Of a stretch of DNA of 38,163 nucleotides, positions 20,586 to 28,799 are shown one piece after another (within the stretch, counting starts at the first letter, position 1; every line of letters starts with the position of its first letter). Position numbers and translations under genes: made by a program. This DNA comes from Streptosporangiaceae bacterium (GTDB lineage Bacteria; Actinomycetota; Actinomycetes; Streptosporangiales; Streptosporangiaceae), in assembly GCA_030041275.1 (NCBI GenBank), contig JASHOE010000027.1, positions 1-38,163 on the forward strand, given 5' to 3'. Under the pieces are notes generated by a model that saw only the letters and a list, made by a program, of their open reading frames with translations, was not told the DNA's origin and did not search any database.

Positions 20586-22511
20586 TCAGCCTCCGCCCTG
20601 GTGTAGCAGGTCGAGGAACTTGGCCACGATCGGCCCATCCGTCGGCCCCCCTTCGCCACCGTCGACGGTCACCATCGCGAACGCTATGTCGGTGCTGGTC
20701 ACCTCGTTGTTGAAGCCGACGAGCCAGGCGTCCTGGGGCAGCGGGTCCCCTGACCCGTACTGCGCGGTGCCGGTCTTGGCGTACGTGCCGGGTGGCAGAC
20801 CCGTGCCCGAGGCCGTGCCGGTGGCGACGACCTGGGCCATCAGCGTGTGCAGGTCGCTGACCACCGCGGCCGGGAGGGGCGTGGGCGCCACCTTGTCGTC
20901 GGGCGCGCCAGCCACCAGCCGAGGCGCCCGCACCTGCCCGCTGTCGACCGCGGCCGCGACCATCGCCATGTCCAGCGGCGAAACCAGCACCTGGCCTTGC
21001 CCGATCGCCGTGGCAGCGAGCTCGGCCTCGTTCGTTGGCGCAGGCACCGAGCCGCCGAAAGCGGCCAGCCCCAGGTGCGGCGTGATCCCGAGACGATAAA
21101 GCGCCGCGGTCCGGGTGAAGTCGGCAGCCGACAGGTGCGCGGTCGCGAGCCCGATGAAGGCGGTATTGCACGATTCGGCGAACGCATGCAGCAGATCGCC
21201 GATAGGTCCTGTGCCTTCGGCGTTATGGAACACCTCGCCGTCCACGGTCAGTTGCGGCGGGCAACTCGCCGGCGACGAGGGGGTCAGCCCGCTGTTAATG
21301 AGCGCGGTCGTGGTGAGCACCTTGAACGACGAGCCGGGCGGGTAAGACCCGGCCAGCGCCGCGTCGAACCCGCCGGAGGTGTTGCTGGCGACAGCGAGCA
21401 GCTGCCCGGTAGCGGCGTTGACGGCCACCAGCGCAGTGTTCTTCTGCACACCCGCCAGGGCTTGCTGGGCGGCCTGCTGCACCTGCGGATCGATGCTCGT
21501 CTGCACCGGCGTGCCCGCCTTAGGCCGGAGGGTCGCGACGGTACCCACCGGCACTCCGCTGGCGTCGACCGCGGTGATCGTCGCGCCCGCGTGGCCCGCG
21601 AGCTGCTTCTCGTAGACGTTCTCCAGACCGGTTTGGCCAACCGTGCTGCCGGCGTTGTATGGCGGGCCGAGGGCTTGCAGCTCCTGGGCGGTGATAGGCC
21701 CCACCGATCCGACAACCAGGCCGAGCCCCGGCATGGTCGGCTCACGCTGCCCGATCGTCTGGAACACGGTGCCAGGCACCGGGTAGATTGTCGGCTCTAG
21801 CTGCTGGTAGCGCGCCATGGGCACGGTGAACACCGGTTCGAACCAGGTCGGGTGCGCCTTCGCCCCGGCCAGTGCGGTTGTTACGGCCTGCTGCGGCGCG
21901 CCAGCCGCGAGCAGCGCGGACTGGACCACAGCAGGGCTCTGGATGCGCTGGCCCTCGACGCCGATGACCACCATCGGCGCCTGCATAGTCAGCGGAGCGC
22001 CGCCCGCGCCCAGGATCTGCGCCCGATTAGGCCAGGTCACCTGCAGCGACAGCTGGTCCCCAGGTCCCAGCTGCGGCGCGATCGTGGCCGGTGACCAGCG
22101 GACCCACCAGCTCTGGTCGATGCGGGTCAGCTTCAGCTCCGACCGGATCGCGACGGTGCCGATACCTGCGAGCTTGAGGTGCTCGGTCACCGGCTCGCGC
22201 GCGGTATTTCCGCTCTGCGTCAGCTGGCCGGCGACGAAGCTGGCCCTGGTGACAGCGAGGTTGCTGAACGCGGCGGAGTTGACGGAGCTGAAGTCCGCGG
22301 GCGGGCTGACAACCACTGCGCGCATGCCCGACCAGTCATGCCGCGCCCAGTCGGCCAGGTAGTTCTGCGCGATATTCTGCGGGGAGGGGCCGCCCGAGCA
22401 AGCCGCGACTAGCGCACCGACTGTGAACGCAGGCCCAGCCAGGGCCACTGCTGCGCGAACGCGTCGCCGGCCGGGCCGTCGGTCGGCGCGCCGCGATGCA
22501 CTCAGCATCAT
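20586..22511 (-). CDS. Lipoprotein class B penicillin-binding protein (transpeptidase)
   Basis: The 641-residue protein begins with a basic stretch and a signal ending in a lipobox, LVAAC (Cys38), so it is probably a lipid-anchored extracellular protein. A MecA-N/NTF2-like domain follows (about 45-150), then a dimerisation region and a transpeptidase domain (about 340-637). The active-site motifs are complete: SSFK with nucleophile Ser394, SCN (447-449) and KTGTA (579-583). It crosslinks peptidoglycan and would be a beta-lactam target; the MecA-N domain is shared with low-affinity PBPs. The start ATG 22511 lies seven bases after a TAGGGT -10 box, so it can be transcribed leaderless from its own promoter as well as from the MMPL gene 20 nt upstream. 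Its neighbour, an acylase, makes a role in antibiotic response possible but unproven. Confidence 0.92.
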   Translation of the reverse strand: MMLSASRRADRRPGRRRVRAAVALAGPAFTVGALVAACSGGPSPQNIAQNYLADWARHDWSGMRAVVVSPPADFSSVNSAAFSNLAVTRASFVAGQLTQSGNTAREPVTEHLKLAGIGTVAIRSELKLTRIDQSWWVRWSPATIAPQLGPGDQLSLQVTWPNRAQILGAGGAPLTMQAPMVVIGVEGQRIQSPAVVQSALLAAGAPQQAVTTALAGAKAHPTWFEPVFTVPMARYQQLEPTIYPVPGTVFQTIGQREPTMPGLGLVVGSVGPITAQELQALGPPYNAGSTVGQTGLENVYEKQLAGHAGATITAVDASGVPVGTVATLRPKAGTPVQTSIDPQVQQAAQQALAGVQKNTALVAVNAATGQLLAVASNTSGGFDAALAGSYPPGSSFKVLTTTALINSGLTPSSPASCPPQLTVDGEVFHNAEGTGPIGDLLHAFAESCNTAFIGLATAHLSAADFTRTAALYRLGITPHLGLAAFGGSVPAPTNEAELAATAIGQGQVLVSPLDMAMVAAAVDSGQVRAPRLVAGAPDDKVAPTPLPAAVVSDLHTLMAQVVATGTASGTGLPPGTYAKTGTAQYGSGDPLPQDAWLVGFNNEVTSTDIAFAMVTVDGGEGGPTDGPIVAKFLDLLHQGGG

Positions 22512-22518
22512 GGCGATG

Positions 22519-22524
22519 ACCCTA
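22519..22524 (-). promoter_or_regulatory. -10 box TAGGGT for the PBP gene, leaderless type
   Basis: On the minus strand TAGGGT is followed by CATCGCC and then the ATG at 22511, so transcription would begin at the start codon. It lies between the MMPL stop (22531) and the PBP start. Confidence 0.5.
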
Positions 22525-22530
22525 CGAGCA

Positions 22531-25026
22531 TCAGCCGCCGCTGTCGCCCGAACCGCCGCCGTTCGCACCACCATCTCGGCGAGCCTTGTTGCGCATCCCG
22601 CCACTGCCAGCACCAGGGGTTCCGCCGCCAGAACCGCGGCCCCTCTCACCGCCGGAACCGCGCGCCCGGTCGCCTCCCGAACCGCCTGCACCGGAGGCAT
22701 CGGAACGCGGCGGGCCGACGCCGACGGCGGTGTACGTCCGGCCGCCAGCTGGCTGCCCGCCGTCTTGGTATCCGCCGCGGTCTGGCCCCGGCCTCGTGCC
22801 CACCGCCGGGGGCCGGCTCCGCGCCGCGCTCGCCTCGCTCGCCGCGCTGCCTTCCAGCTGGAGGCGGGGCACGATCGGCTCCATCCAGCGCGGCATCCAC
22901 CAGGCGTGCCTGCCGAGCAGGGTCATGATGGCCGGGACCAGGATCATCCGGACCAGCGACGCATCGATCAGTACCGCGAAGGCCATGCCGATGGCGAGCA
23001 TCTTCACCGTCGGATCTGAGTTCGCGACGAAACTGAGAAACACGGCGACCATGATGGCGGCGGCAGTGGTGATCACCCGAGCAGTACCGCCGATGCCGAT
23101 GGCCACGGCGCGGCGCTCATCGCCGGTCGCGATCCACGCCTCATGGATGCGCGACATCAGGAACACCTCGTAGTCCATCGACAGGCCGAACACGATCGCG
23201 AACACCAGCATGGGCACGTACGCCGGAATGGGCAGCGTGGTCTGCAGCCCGATCACGCTCTTGGCCCAGCCCCACTCGAAGATGGCGACGATCACGCCGT
23301 AGGCAGCGCCGATCGAGAGCAGGTTGAGGACGGCCGCCTTGAGCGCGATGACGACCGACCGGAACGCCATGGTCAGCAGCACGAACGCGATCGCAACGAC
23401 GGCCAGGATGAGCCAGACGAGCCGAGAGGTGATCTTGCGAGTGAAGTCGACGGAACCGGCCGTCGTGCCCGTCACGTAGGTTTTGGCGGGCTGCTTCGGC
23501 AGCACGCTGGCGCGCAGCGTGTCGACCAGGTCTGTCGTCTGCGGCGCTTGCGGCCGGGTCGTCGGGATGGCGTTGAACACCGCCGTCGTGCTGTCAGAGT
23601 TGACCACGGCCGGGCCCACGGAGGCGACACCTGGCGTGCTGGCCACCGCCTTCTGCATATTGCTGAGCAACGTGCTGTTCGCGGAGCTCGACTGTTTCGG
23701 CAGCACGACGACGATGGCCAGCGGCCCGTTCGACCCCACCCCAAAGCCCTGCGTCATGAGGTCGTAGGCACGGCGGCTGGAGTCACTGGTCGGATTGGTG
23801 CCGTTGTCTGGCTGCCCAAGCGTGATCGAGAAGAACGGGATCGCGAGCACCCCGAGCACCACCACGCTGAGAACGAGCCACGGTATCGGGCGCGCGCTGA
23901 CCATGCGGCCCCACCGGGCGAACGCGGACTGCTCGTGCTGCTGCTCGGTTGCCGCCGCCGTGCGCTTCGCCTGCGCCATCGCCGTCTCGTGCGCCTTGCG
24001 CGCGTGCAGCCGGGCGATCAGCGCCCGGATGTTCTCCCTCGCGGCGCCCAGAAACGCTGGCACCAGCGTCAGGGCCGCGAGCATGCTCACCGAGACGGTG
24101 ATCGCCGCAGCCAGGCCCAGCGCGCCGACGAACGAGACCTGCGAGATGTACAGCCCCAGGATGGAGATCACGACCGTGCTGCCGGCCACGACAACGGATG
24201 CGCCAGAGGTGCCCTCGGCGCGCCGCACCGAGGTGTGCACGTCCATGCCCGTGTCCAGCTGCTCCCGGTGCCTGGCGACGAGGAAGAGGCCATAGTCAAT
24301 GGCGACTCCGAGGCCGAGCAGCGTGGCGATCGTGGGCGCAGTTGTCGGAAACGTGATCGCCGCGGCCAGTACGCCGAGCAAGGAAAGCCCGGCGCCCACG
24401 CTGAAGATCGCCGAGACGAGCGGGATCGCGGCGGCGACCAGCGAGCCGAACATCAACAGCAACAGGATGAGCGCGCACGCCAGGCCGATGAGCTCGGACG
24501 TGGTGTCGTTCGTTTTCTGTCCGATCTCTCCGGCCCCGCCGCCGTACTCCACCTGCAACCCGGCGTCCCGCGCCGGGGCTACCGCCTTGTTCAGCCGGTC
24601 CAGGTAGCTGGTCTCGAGTGAGCTGGGGTTCGCGCTCCAGGACACGCTGGCGTAGGCGATCGTGCCGTTCTTGGAGACAGCGCCGCTAGAAGGCGCGCTG
24701 AACGGACTGACCGCCTTGATCACGTCGGGCAGTGCCGCGACGTTGGCAGTCGCCTGGTTGATCGCGGCCGAGTCCCCGGTCAGCGTGCCGGTCTTGGCGT
24801 GGAACACGATCTGACCGGAGTAGCCGCCTTGCGACGGAAACGTCGAGTTGAGCCTCGTGAGCCCGTCGTCGGAGGCCGTGCCTGGCACGTTGTAGTTGTT
24901 GACGTACGTGCCGCCCCACTGCCGGTTCGCCGCGAGCAGTCCGCCCAAGATGATCACCCAGGCGATGATCACAGCCCAGCACCAGCGAGCGGAAAAGCCG
25001 CCCAGGCGTTCCAGCCACTGGTTCAC
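22531..25026 (-). CDS. MMPL-family (RND-type) membrane transporter
   Basis: The 831-residue product shows the duplicated RND plan: a first helix at about 18-40, an extracytoplasmic domain, then a five-helix bundle with GLGVAIDYGLFLVARHREQL, a second outer domain and a matching bundle with VFGLSMDYEVFLMSRIHEAW. The Asp-Tyr pairs in the two GxxxDY segments are proton-relay residues of MMPL transporters. The C-terminal about 110 residues are low-complexity, with Gly/Arg/Ser repeats such as RARGSGGERGRGSGGG, and probably cytoplasmic. MMPL proteins in actinobacteria export lipids, lipopeptides or siderophores. The GTG at 25026 has GGGGGATGG in front; the upstream ATG 25113 has none. It lies between the amidase and PBP genes on the same strand. 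Confidence 0.93.
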   Translation of the reverse strand: MNQWLERLGGFSARWCWAVIIAWVIILGGLLAANRQWGGTYVNNYNVPGTASDDGLTRLNSTFPSQGGYSGQIVFHAKTGTLTGDSAAINQATANVAALPDVIKAVSPFSAPSSGAVSKNGTIAYASVSWSANPSSLETSYLDRLNKAVAPARDAGLQVEYGGGAGEIGQKTNDTTSELIGLACALILLLLMFGSLVAAAIPLVSAIFSVGAGLSLLGVLAAAITFPTTAPTIATLLGLGVAIDYGLFLVARHREQLDTGMDVHTSVRRAEGTSGASVVVAGSTVVISILGLYISQVSFVGALGLAAAITVSVSMLAALTLVPAFLGAARENIRALIARLHARKAHETAMAQAKRTAAATEQQHEQSAFARWGRMVSARPIPWLVLSVVVLGVLAIPFFSITLGQPDNGTNPTSDSSRRAYDLMTQGFGVGSNGPLAIVVVLPKQSSSANSTLLSNMQKAVASTPGVASVGPAVVNSDSTTAVFNAIPTTRPQAPQTTDLVDTLRASVLPKQPAKTYVTGTTAGSVDFTRKITSRLVWLILAVVAIAFVLLTMAFRSVVIALKAAVLNLLSIGAAYGVIVAIFEWGWAKSVIGLQTTLPIPAYVPMLVFAIVFGLSMDYEVFLMSRIHEAWIATGDERRAVAIGIGGTARVITTAAAIMVAVFLSFVANSDPTVKMLAIGMAFAVLIDASLVRMILVPAIMTLLGRHAWWMPRWMEPIVPRLQLEGSAASEASAARSRPPAVGTRPGPDRGGYQDGGQPAGGRTYTAVGVGPPRSDASGAGGSGGDRARGSGGERGRGSGGGTPGAGSGGMRNKARRDGGANGGGSGDSGG

Positions 25027-25125
25027 CGCACCATCCCCCGCAGCCGCGGCGCAACCGGACCAGCCGCCGCATTCCCCAGCGCGACCTGCGCCTTCGCGCA
25101 ATATCCCCCGCATCAGCGGCTCGCA

Positions 25126-25147
25126 CGCCTGGCTGGCGCGCCAGGCG
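25126..25147 (-). terminator. 8-bp hairpin between amidase and MMPL genes
   Basis: CGCCTGGC (25126-25133) and GCCAGGCG (25140-25147) are exact complements around a six-base loop, seven bases past the amidase stop at 25154. No T-run. It may end or attenuate amidase transcripts, which weakens the case for a single long operon. Confidence 0.5.
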
Positions 25148-25153
25148 CGGGAA

Positions 25154-26581
25154 TCACCAGATGGACGGGTGGCGGTCCTTCCACGGCCGAGCAGCCTCGA
25201 GCTGCGCCGACAGCGCGATGAGCGTGCCCTCCGCGCCCAGCTGACCGGCCAGCATCACACCGATCGGGAGCCCGTCCGCGCTCCAGTGCAGCGGCACGCT
25301 GACGGCGGGCTGCCCGGACAGGTTGTAGAGCGCTGTCCACGGGGTGAACTGAGTCTGCCGGACGAAGTTCTCGGCGGGATCGACCTCATCGAACCAGCCA
25401 ACCGGCCGCGGCGGCAACGCCAGCGTCGGGGTGAGGATGGCGTCGTAGCCGGTCAGCGCTCGCAGCGCCACCCGGACGCTGCCCTGCAGCACCGCCTGAT
25501 GGAAGAACAGCTCGGCCGCCGACAGCTCCAGGCCCTTGCCCCGCAGGTACCGGGTCAGGGGCAGCAGCTGCGGTTCCTGGTCCGGGCCAATCGGCGCCAG
25601 CGTCGCCATCGCATACCAGAGCGCGAAGAAGGACGGCACGGCCTCGGCCGGGAACGGCAGATCGAAGTCCTCCACCTCGTGACCCAGGTCGGCGAGCAGC
25701 GTGCTCGCGTCCTCGTAGGCGGCGATGCAGTCAGGATGCACAACAGCGCCGTCGACCAGCGTCGTCAGCGACCTAGCGACCCGCAGCTTGCCTGGCTCAC
25801 GGGTGGCGTAGCCGAGGAACGACTCCCCGGCCGGCAGCGGCGGCAGCGTGTACATGTCACCGGGATGGTTGCCGGTCATGGCGTCCAGGAGCAACGCGGC
25901 GTCGGCCACGGTTCTGGCCAGCGGACCATCGGTGCCCAGCCCCACCAGGTCGGGCATGAGCGGACCCGGCGAGATCCGGCCGCGGGTCGGCTTGATCCCG
26001 AAAAGCCCGCAAACGCTGGCCGGGATCCGGATCGACCCGCCGCCGTCGCTGCCCTGGGCGGCCGGGGCCAGGCCGGACGACACGGCGGCCGCCGCGCCAC
26101 CGCTCGACCCGCCAGCCGACCTGGTCAGGTCCCACGGCGTGCGCGCGGGCGGGCCGATCTTGGTCTCGGTGTAGCACGGCAGACCGAACTCCGGCGTCGC
26201 GGTCTTGCCGGTGATCACGATCCCGGCCGACCGCAGATGCTCAACGACGTAGTCGTCCTCGGTCGCCACGTTGTCGGCGAAGATGGTGCTCCCCAGCGTG
26301 AATCGCACGCCAGCGACCATGTTGAGGTCCTTGATAGGGATCGGAACGCCCGTCAGCGGGGGAAGTTCACCCCCGTTCCGGCGGGTCGCGGCGGCGGCCT
26401 TGTCAGCGGCGGCCGCCTGTTCGCGCGCCAGCTCGGGCGTCACCGTGTAGAAGGCGCCGACCTGCTCGCCGAGCCGGTCGATGCGGTCAAGGTAGTGCTC
26501 GGTGATCTCGGCCGAGGACGTCTCGCCCGACCGGATCGCGGCTGCCTGCTCGGTCACCGTGAGATCGTGGATCTGCGTCAC
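25154..26581 (-). CDS. Amidase-signature-family amidase
   Basis: The 475-residue enzyme has the Ser-cisSer-Lys triad of this family: Lys84 in VPIPIKDLN, the cis-Ser in SAGGSSGGAAAAV (about Ser159) and the nucleophile Ser183 in GSDGGGSIRIPA. No signal peptide is apparent, so it is cytoplasmic. It hydrolyses an amide, but the family covers many substrates and the tRNA-amidotransferase subunit GatA is excluded only by the absence of gatB/C neighbours. The GTG at 26581 lies eight bases after a TACTGT -10 box and starts TQIHDLTVTEQ, the usual family N-terminus; the longer 26635 start lacks signals. It is the first gene of the amidase-MMPL-PBP-acylase run and is divergent from the NERD-like gene. 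Confidence 0.9.
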   Translation of the reverse strand: MTQIHDLTVTEQAAAIRSGETSSAEITEHYLDRIDRLGEQVGAFYTVTPELAREQAAAADKAAAATRRNGGELPPLTGVPIPIKDLNMVAGVRFTLGSTIFADNVATEDDYVVEHLRSAGIVITGKTATPEFGLPCYTETKIGPPARTPWDLTRSAGGSSGGAAAAVSSGLAPAAQGSDGGGSIRIPASVCGLFGIKPTRGRISPGPLMPDLVGLGTDGPLARTVADAALLLDAMTGNHPGDMYTLPPLPAGESFLGYATREPGKLRVARSLTTLVDGAVVHPDCIAAYEDASTLLADLGHEVEDFDLPFPAEAVPSFFALWYAMATLAPIGPDQEPQLLPLTRYLRGKGLELSAAELFFHQAVLQGSVRVALRALTGYDAILTPTLALPPRPVGWFDEVDPAENFVRQTQFTPWTALYNLSGQPAVSVPLHWSADGLPIGVMLAGQLGAEGTLIALSAQLEAARPWKDRHPSIW

Positions 26582-26589
26582 GTTACCGA

Positions 26590-26595
26590 ACAGTA
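26590..26595 (-). promoter_or_regulatory. -10 box TACTGT for the amidase gene
   Basis: TACTGT ends eight bases before the GTG at 26581 on the minus strand, giving a leaderless or nearly leaderless transcript and probably the promoter of the downstream run. Confidence 0.45.
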
Positions 26596-26672
26596 GACCA
26601 CCAGGTGGCGTGGTCCAACCCCGAGCGCGCGGCATACACCCGGCCGAATGAACACCTCAGTGACCGACTAGT

Positions 26673-26678
26673 TACTCT
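26673..26678 (+). promoter_or_regulatory. -10 box TACTCT with possible -35 TGAACA, leaderless type
   Basis: TACTCT ends six bases before the ATG at 26685. TGAACA at 26649-26654 is 18 bases upstream and is a reasonable -35. Confidence 0.5.
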
Positions 26679-26684
26679 GTGTGC

Positions 26685-27719
26685 ATGGACCGGGAGACCG
26701 GGCCTGAGCCAACCACGATCCGGCCGGGACAACCGGCCGGATCGCTGGATGACGACCAGGGACCGGGGGGTTCCGGCGAGCCGCCTAGCCCGGACGCCCA
26801 TGATCCTGTCGCAGACACTGCCGTCCGCAGGGCCGACACCATCCCGAACCCCGTCAGCCTCGCCTCGGCGGCGCCCGCCGGGAAGGCCGTCGCCAGAGTG
26901 GCGGTCGTCGACCAATTCGATGACGACACAGAAGACGACGCCGATGCCGACGAGGGGATCGAGACGGCGGGCGCCTGGCAGGTGCGGCACGTAGGCTTCC
27001 CGTCCCGGCTCATCGTGGCCCAGCTCGCAGCCGACCCGCGGACGCCGATCTGGACTCGGCGAGCCATCGGCGTGGTGGTCATCGCCGTCGGCTTCAGCTT
27101 CTGGCTTGGCTGGCGCTACGGCCTGACCATCGCCGCGCTCGCGGCCATCCTCGACACCGTTTATCAGTCCAAGACGGTGTCGCTGATCCCGGCGGCGGCC
27201 AGGGTCGCCTTCGCGCAGCGCCGAACCAGGCGCCGGCTGCTCATGCTGCGACCGTGGGGCTACCAAGCCCTGCACGCGCGCCCGGTCCCCGGCACCGACT
27301 CGATCATCGACCATCTGGTGGTTGGTCCGGGTGGCGTCTACGCGCTCGACTCCGAGCGCTGGGATCGTCGGCTGCCAGTCCGAACGGTGGCCAGCAACTC
27401 GGCAGCCGGCCCGGTGCTGTATCACGGACCGTTCAGTCAGAAGGGCAGGCTTGCGCACGCCCGGTGGGAGGCCGCGCAGGCGACTCACCTGCTGAGCCGG
27501 GAGACGGGCCGACAGGTGACGGTGCGCCCGGCCATGGTCATCTACGGGCCGCCGGTGCCCTGGTCAGTGGCGAAGCTGCGCGGCGTCGACGTGTTCTCCG
27601 GCCGGTCGGTGGTGCGGTACTTCGCGAGCCGGACACGGGTCAAGGGCGAGACAGGCATGAACTGGGAACAGGTGGGCGAGATCGTCGCCGCGGCTGAGCG
27701 CGCCCTGCCGCGCGGCTAG
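26685..27719 (+). CDS. Membrane protein with NERD-like domain lacking the catalytic lysine
   Basis: The 344-residue product starts with a long acidic, disordered region (1-95), then two hydrophobic helices (about 126-160) and a C-terminal NERD-like domain. The block RPVPGTDSIIDHLVVGPGGVYALDSERWDRRLPV (199 onward) follows the NERD layout, where canonical members read IDHLVVGPxGVFxIDTKxW. The PD-(D/E)xK lysine of DTK is replaced: here it is Asp-Ser-Glu (222-224). The first Asp of IDH is kept. A nuclease activity is therefore doubtful, and a structural or signalling role is more likely. The ATG at 26685 is favoured because a -10 box ends six bases before it. It is divergent from the amidase and 101 nt upstream of menA. 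Confidence 0.75.
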   Translation: MDRETGPEPTTIRPGQPAGSLDDDQGPGGSGEPPSPDAHDPVADTAVRRADTIPNPVSLASAAPAGKAVARVAVVDQFDDDTEDDADADEGIETAGAWQVRHVGFPSRLIVAQLAADPRTPIWTRRAIGVVVIAVGFSFWLGWRYGLTIAALAAILDTVYQSKTVSLIPAAARVAFAQRRTRRRLLMLRPWGYQALHARPVPGTDSIIDHLVVGPGGVYALDSERWDRRLPVRTVASNSAAGPVLYHGPFSQKGRLAHARWEAAQATHLLSRETGRQVTVRPAMVIYGPPVPWSVAKLRGVDVFSGRSVVRYFASRTRVKGETGMNWEQVGEIVAAAERALPRG

Positions 27720-27781
27720 CGCCGCCACTCGGCATCCGGTCAGCTGACCAGGCCAGGTGCGAGTAAGCCACGATCACGGGC

Positions 27782-27787
27782 TAGTCT
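27782..27787 (+). promoter_or_regulatory. -10 box TAGTCT upstream of menA
   Basis: TAGTCT would give a transcript starting near 27794 with a leader of about 27 bases holding GGAGG (27806-27810) before the GTG at 27821. The GTG at 27788 directly after the box cannot be the start in this arrangement. Confidence 0.5.
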
Positions 27788-27820
27788 GTGTCGTCCCGCG
27801 AACGTGGAGGATTCGCACAC

Positions 27821-28693
27821 GTGGCCGATCTGCGCACCTGGGTAGCCGGCGCGCGCCCGCGCACCCTGCCCGCTGCCGTAGTTCCGGTCGTCGTCGGCTC
27901 GGGCGTCGCGTTCGGCTACGGCAAGTTCGACCTCGGCCGGGCAGCCCTCGCACTGATCGTCGCGCTGGCCCTGCAGATCGGCGTCAACTTCGCCAACGAC
28001 TACAGCGACGGCATCCGCGGCACCGACAAAACCCGAGTGGGCCCACTCCGGCTCGTCGGTTCCGGCCTCGTCCCGCCCACGCAGGTGCTGACCGCGGCGG
28101 TCGGCTGCTTCGCCGTCGCGTGCGCCGCGGGCCTCGCCCTCGCAGCCGTGACCTCGTGGTGGCTGCTGCTCATCGGCGCCGCAGCGGTCGCAGCCGCCTG
28201 GTTCTATACGGGGGGCAGCCGACCCTACGGCTACCGGGCGCTGGGCGAACTATCGGTGTTCGTATTCTTCGGCCTGGCCGCGGTCGCTGGCACCGCATAC
28301 GTCCAGATGCAGACTCTTACCTGGCTGCCGTGGGCAGCGGCCGCAGCCATTGGCCTGCTGGCGTGCGCGCTGCTAGTAATCAACAATCTGCGGGACATCC
28401 CGACCGACAGCCAGTCGGGCAAGAAGACCCTGGCTGTCGTGCTCGGCGATCACCGCACCAGGCTGTTGTACACGGTGTGCATCCTGGTCCCGTTCTGCCT
28501 CGTCGTCGCCCTCGCGCCGACCCGGCCTCTGAGCCTGCTCGCGCTGGCCGCGCTGCCGCTCGCGCTCGCGCCGGTGCGCCAGGTGCGCGATGGCGCCACC
28601 GGCGGCACCCTGATCGCCGCCCTCGGTCAGACGGGTCGGCTTGAGCTCGCCTACGGCGCGCTGCTCACCCTCGGCCTGGCGATCAGGCTCTGA
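27821..28693 (+). CDS. menA: 1,4-dihydroxy-2-naphthoate polyprenyltransferase
   Basis: The 290-residue integral membrane protein belongs to the UbiA superfamily. The N-terminus WVAGARPRTLPAAVVPVVVG is typical of MenA. The first Asp-rich prenyl-diphosphate motif is NFANDYSDGIRGTD and the second is NNLRDIPTDSQSGKKTLAV. About eight to nine hydrophobic helices are visible. The enzyme joins a polyprenyl chain to dihydroxynaphthoate in menaquinone synthesis, the respiratory quinone of actinobacteria. GTG 27821 has GGAGG ten bases upstream; the earlier GTG at 27788 sits immediately behind a -10 box and is rejected. No other men genes are in the window. A hairpin between menA and the convergent SPFH gene ends the transcript. 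Confidence 0.95.
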   Translation: MADLRTWVAGARPRTLPAAVVPVVVGSGVAFGYGKFDLGRAALALIVALALQIGVNFANDYSDGIRGTDKTRVGPLRLVGSGLVPPTQVLTAAVGCFAVACAAGLALAAVTSWWLLLIGAAAVAAAWFYTGGSRPYGYRALGELSVFVFFGLAAVAGTAYVQMQTLTWLPWAAAAAIGLLACALLVINNLRDIPTDSQSGKKTLAVVLGDHRTRLLYTVCILVPFCLVVALAPTRPLSLLALAALPLALAPVRQVRDGATGGTLIAALGQTGRLELAYGALLTLGLAIRL

Positions 28694-28771
28694 CGCCTGC
28701 CGAACTGCCCAGCTGTCGGCGTCGGCAGCATGCCAGCCGACCTGGATGCGCTCGTGGCCGCGGCGGCCCCT

Positions 28772-28795
28772 CGCCCGGCGATAGCACGCCGGGCG
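28772..28795. terminator. 9-bp hairpin between convergent menA and SPFH genes
   Basis: CGCCCGGCG (28772-28780) pairs exactly with CGCCGGGCG (28787-28795) across a six-base loop, between the menA stop (28693) and the SPFH stop (28800). No T-run on either strand. Confidence 0.65.
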
Positions 28796-28799
28796 CCCG

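Noticed and set aside
17987..22511. Beta-lactam biosynthesis cluster
   Set aside because: There is a PBP and an acylase-family enzyme but no ACV synthetase, isopenicillin N synthase or other biosynthetic gene.
23143..24621. Open frame of 492 codons on the + strand opposite the MMPL gene
   Set aside because: Composition is dominated by Arg, Asp, Glu and His with no domain; antisense to a well-supported MMPL transporter.
24896..26596. Open frame of 566 codons on the + strand opposite the amidase gene
   Set aside because: It is a high-GC shadow: Arg/Gln/Gly-rich, with no motif, and entirely antisense to a clearly conserved amidase.
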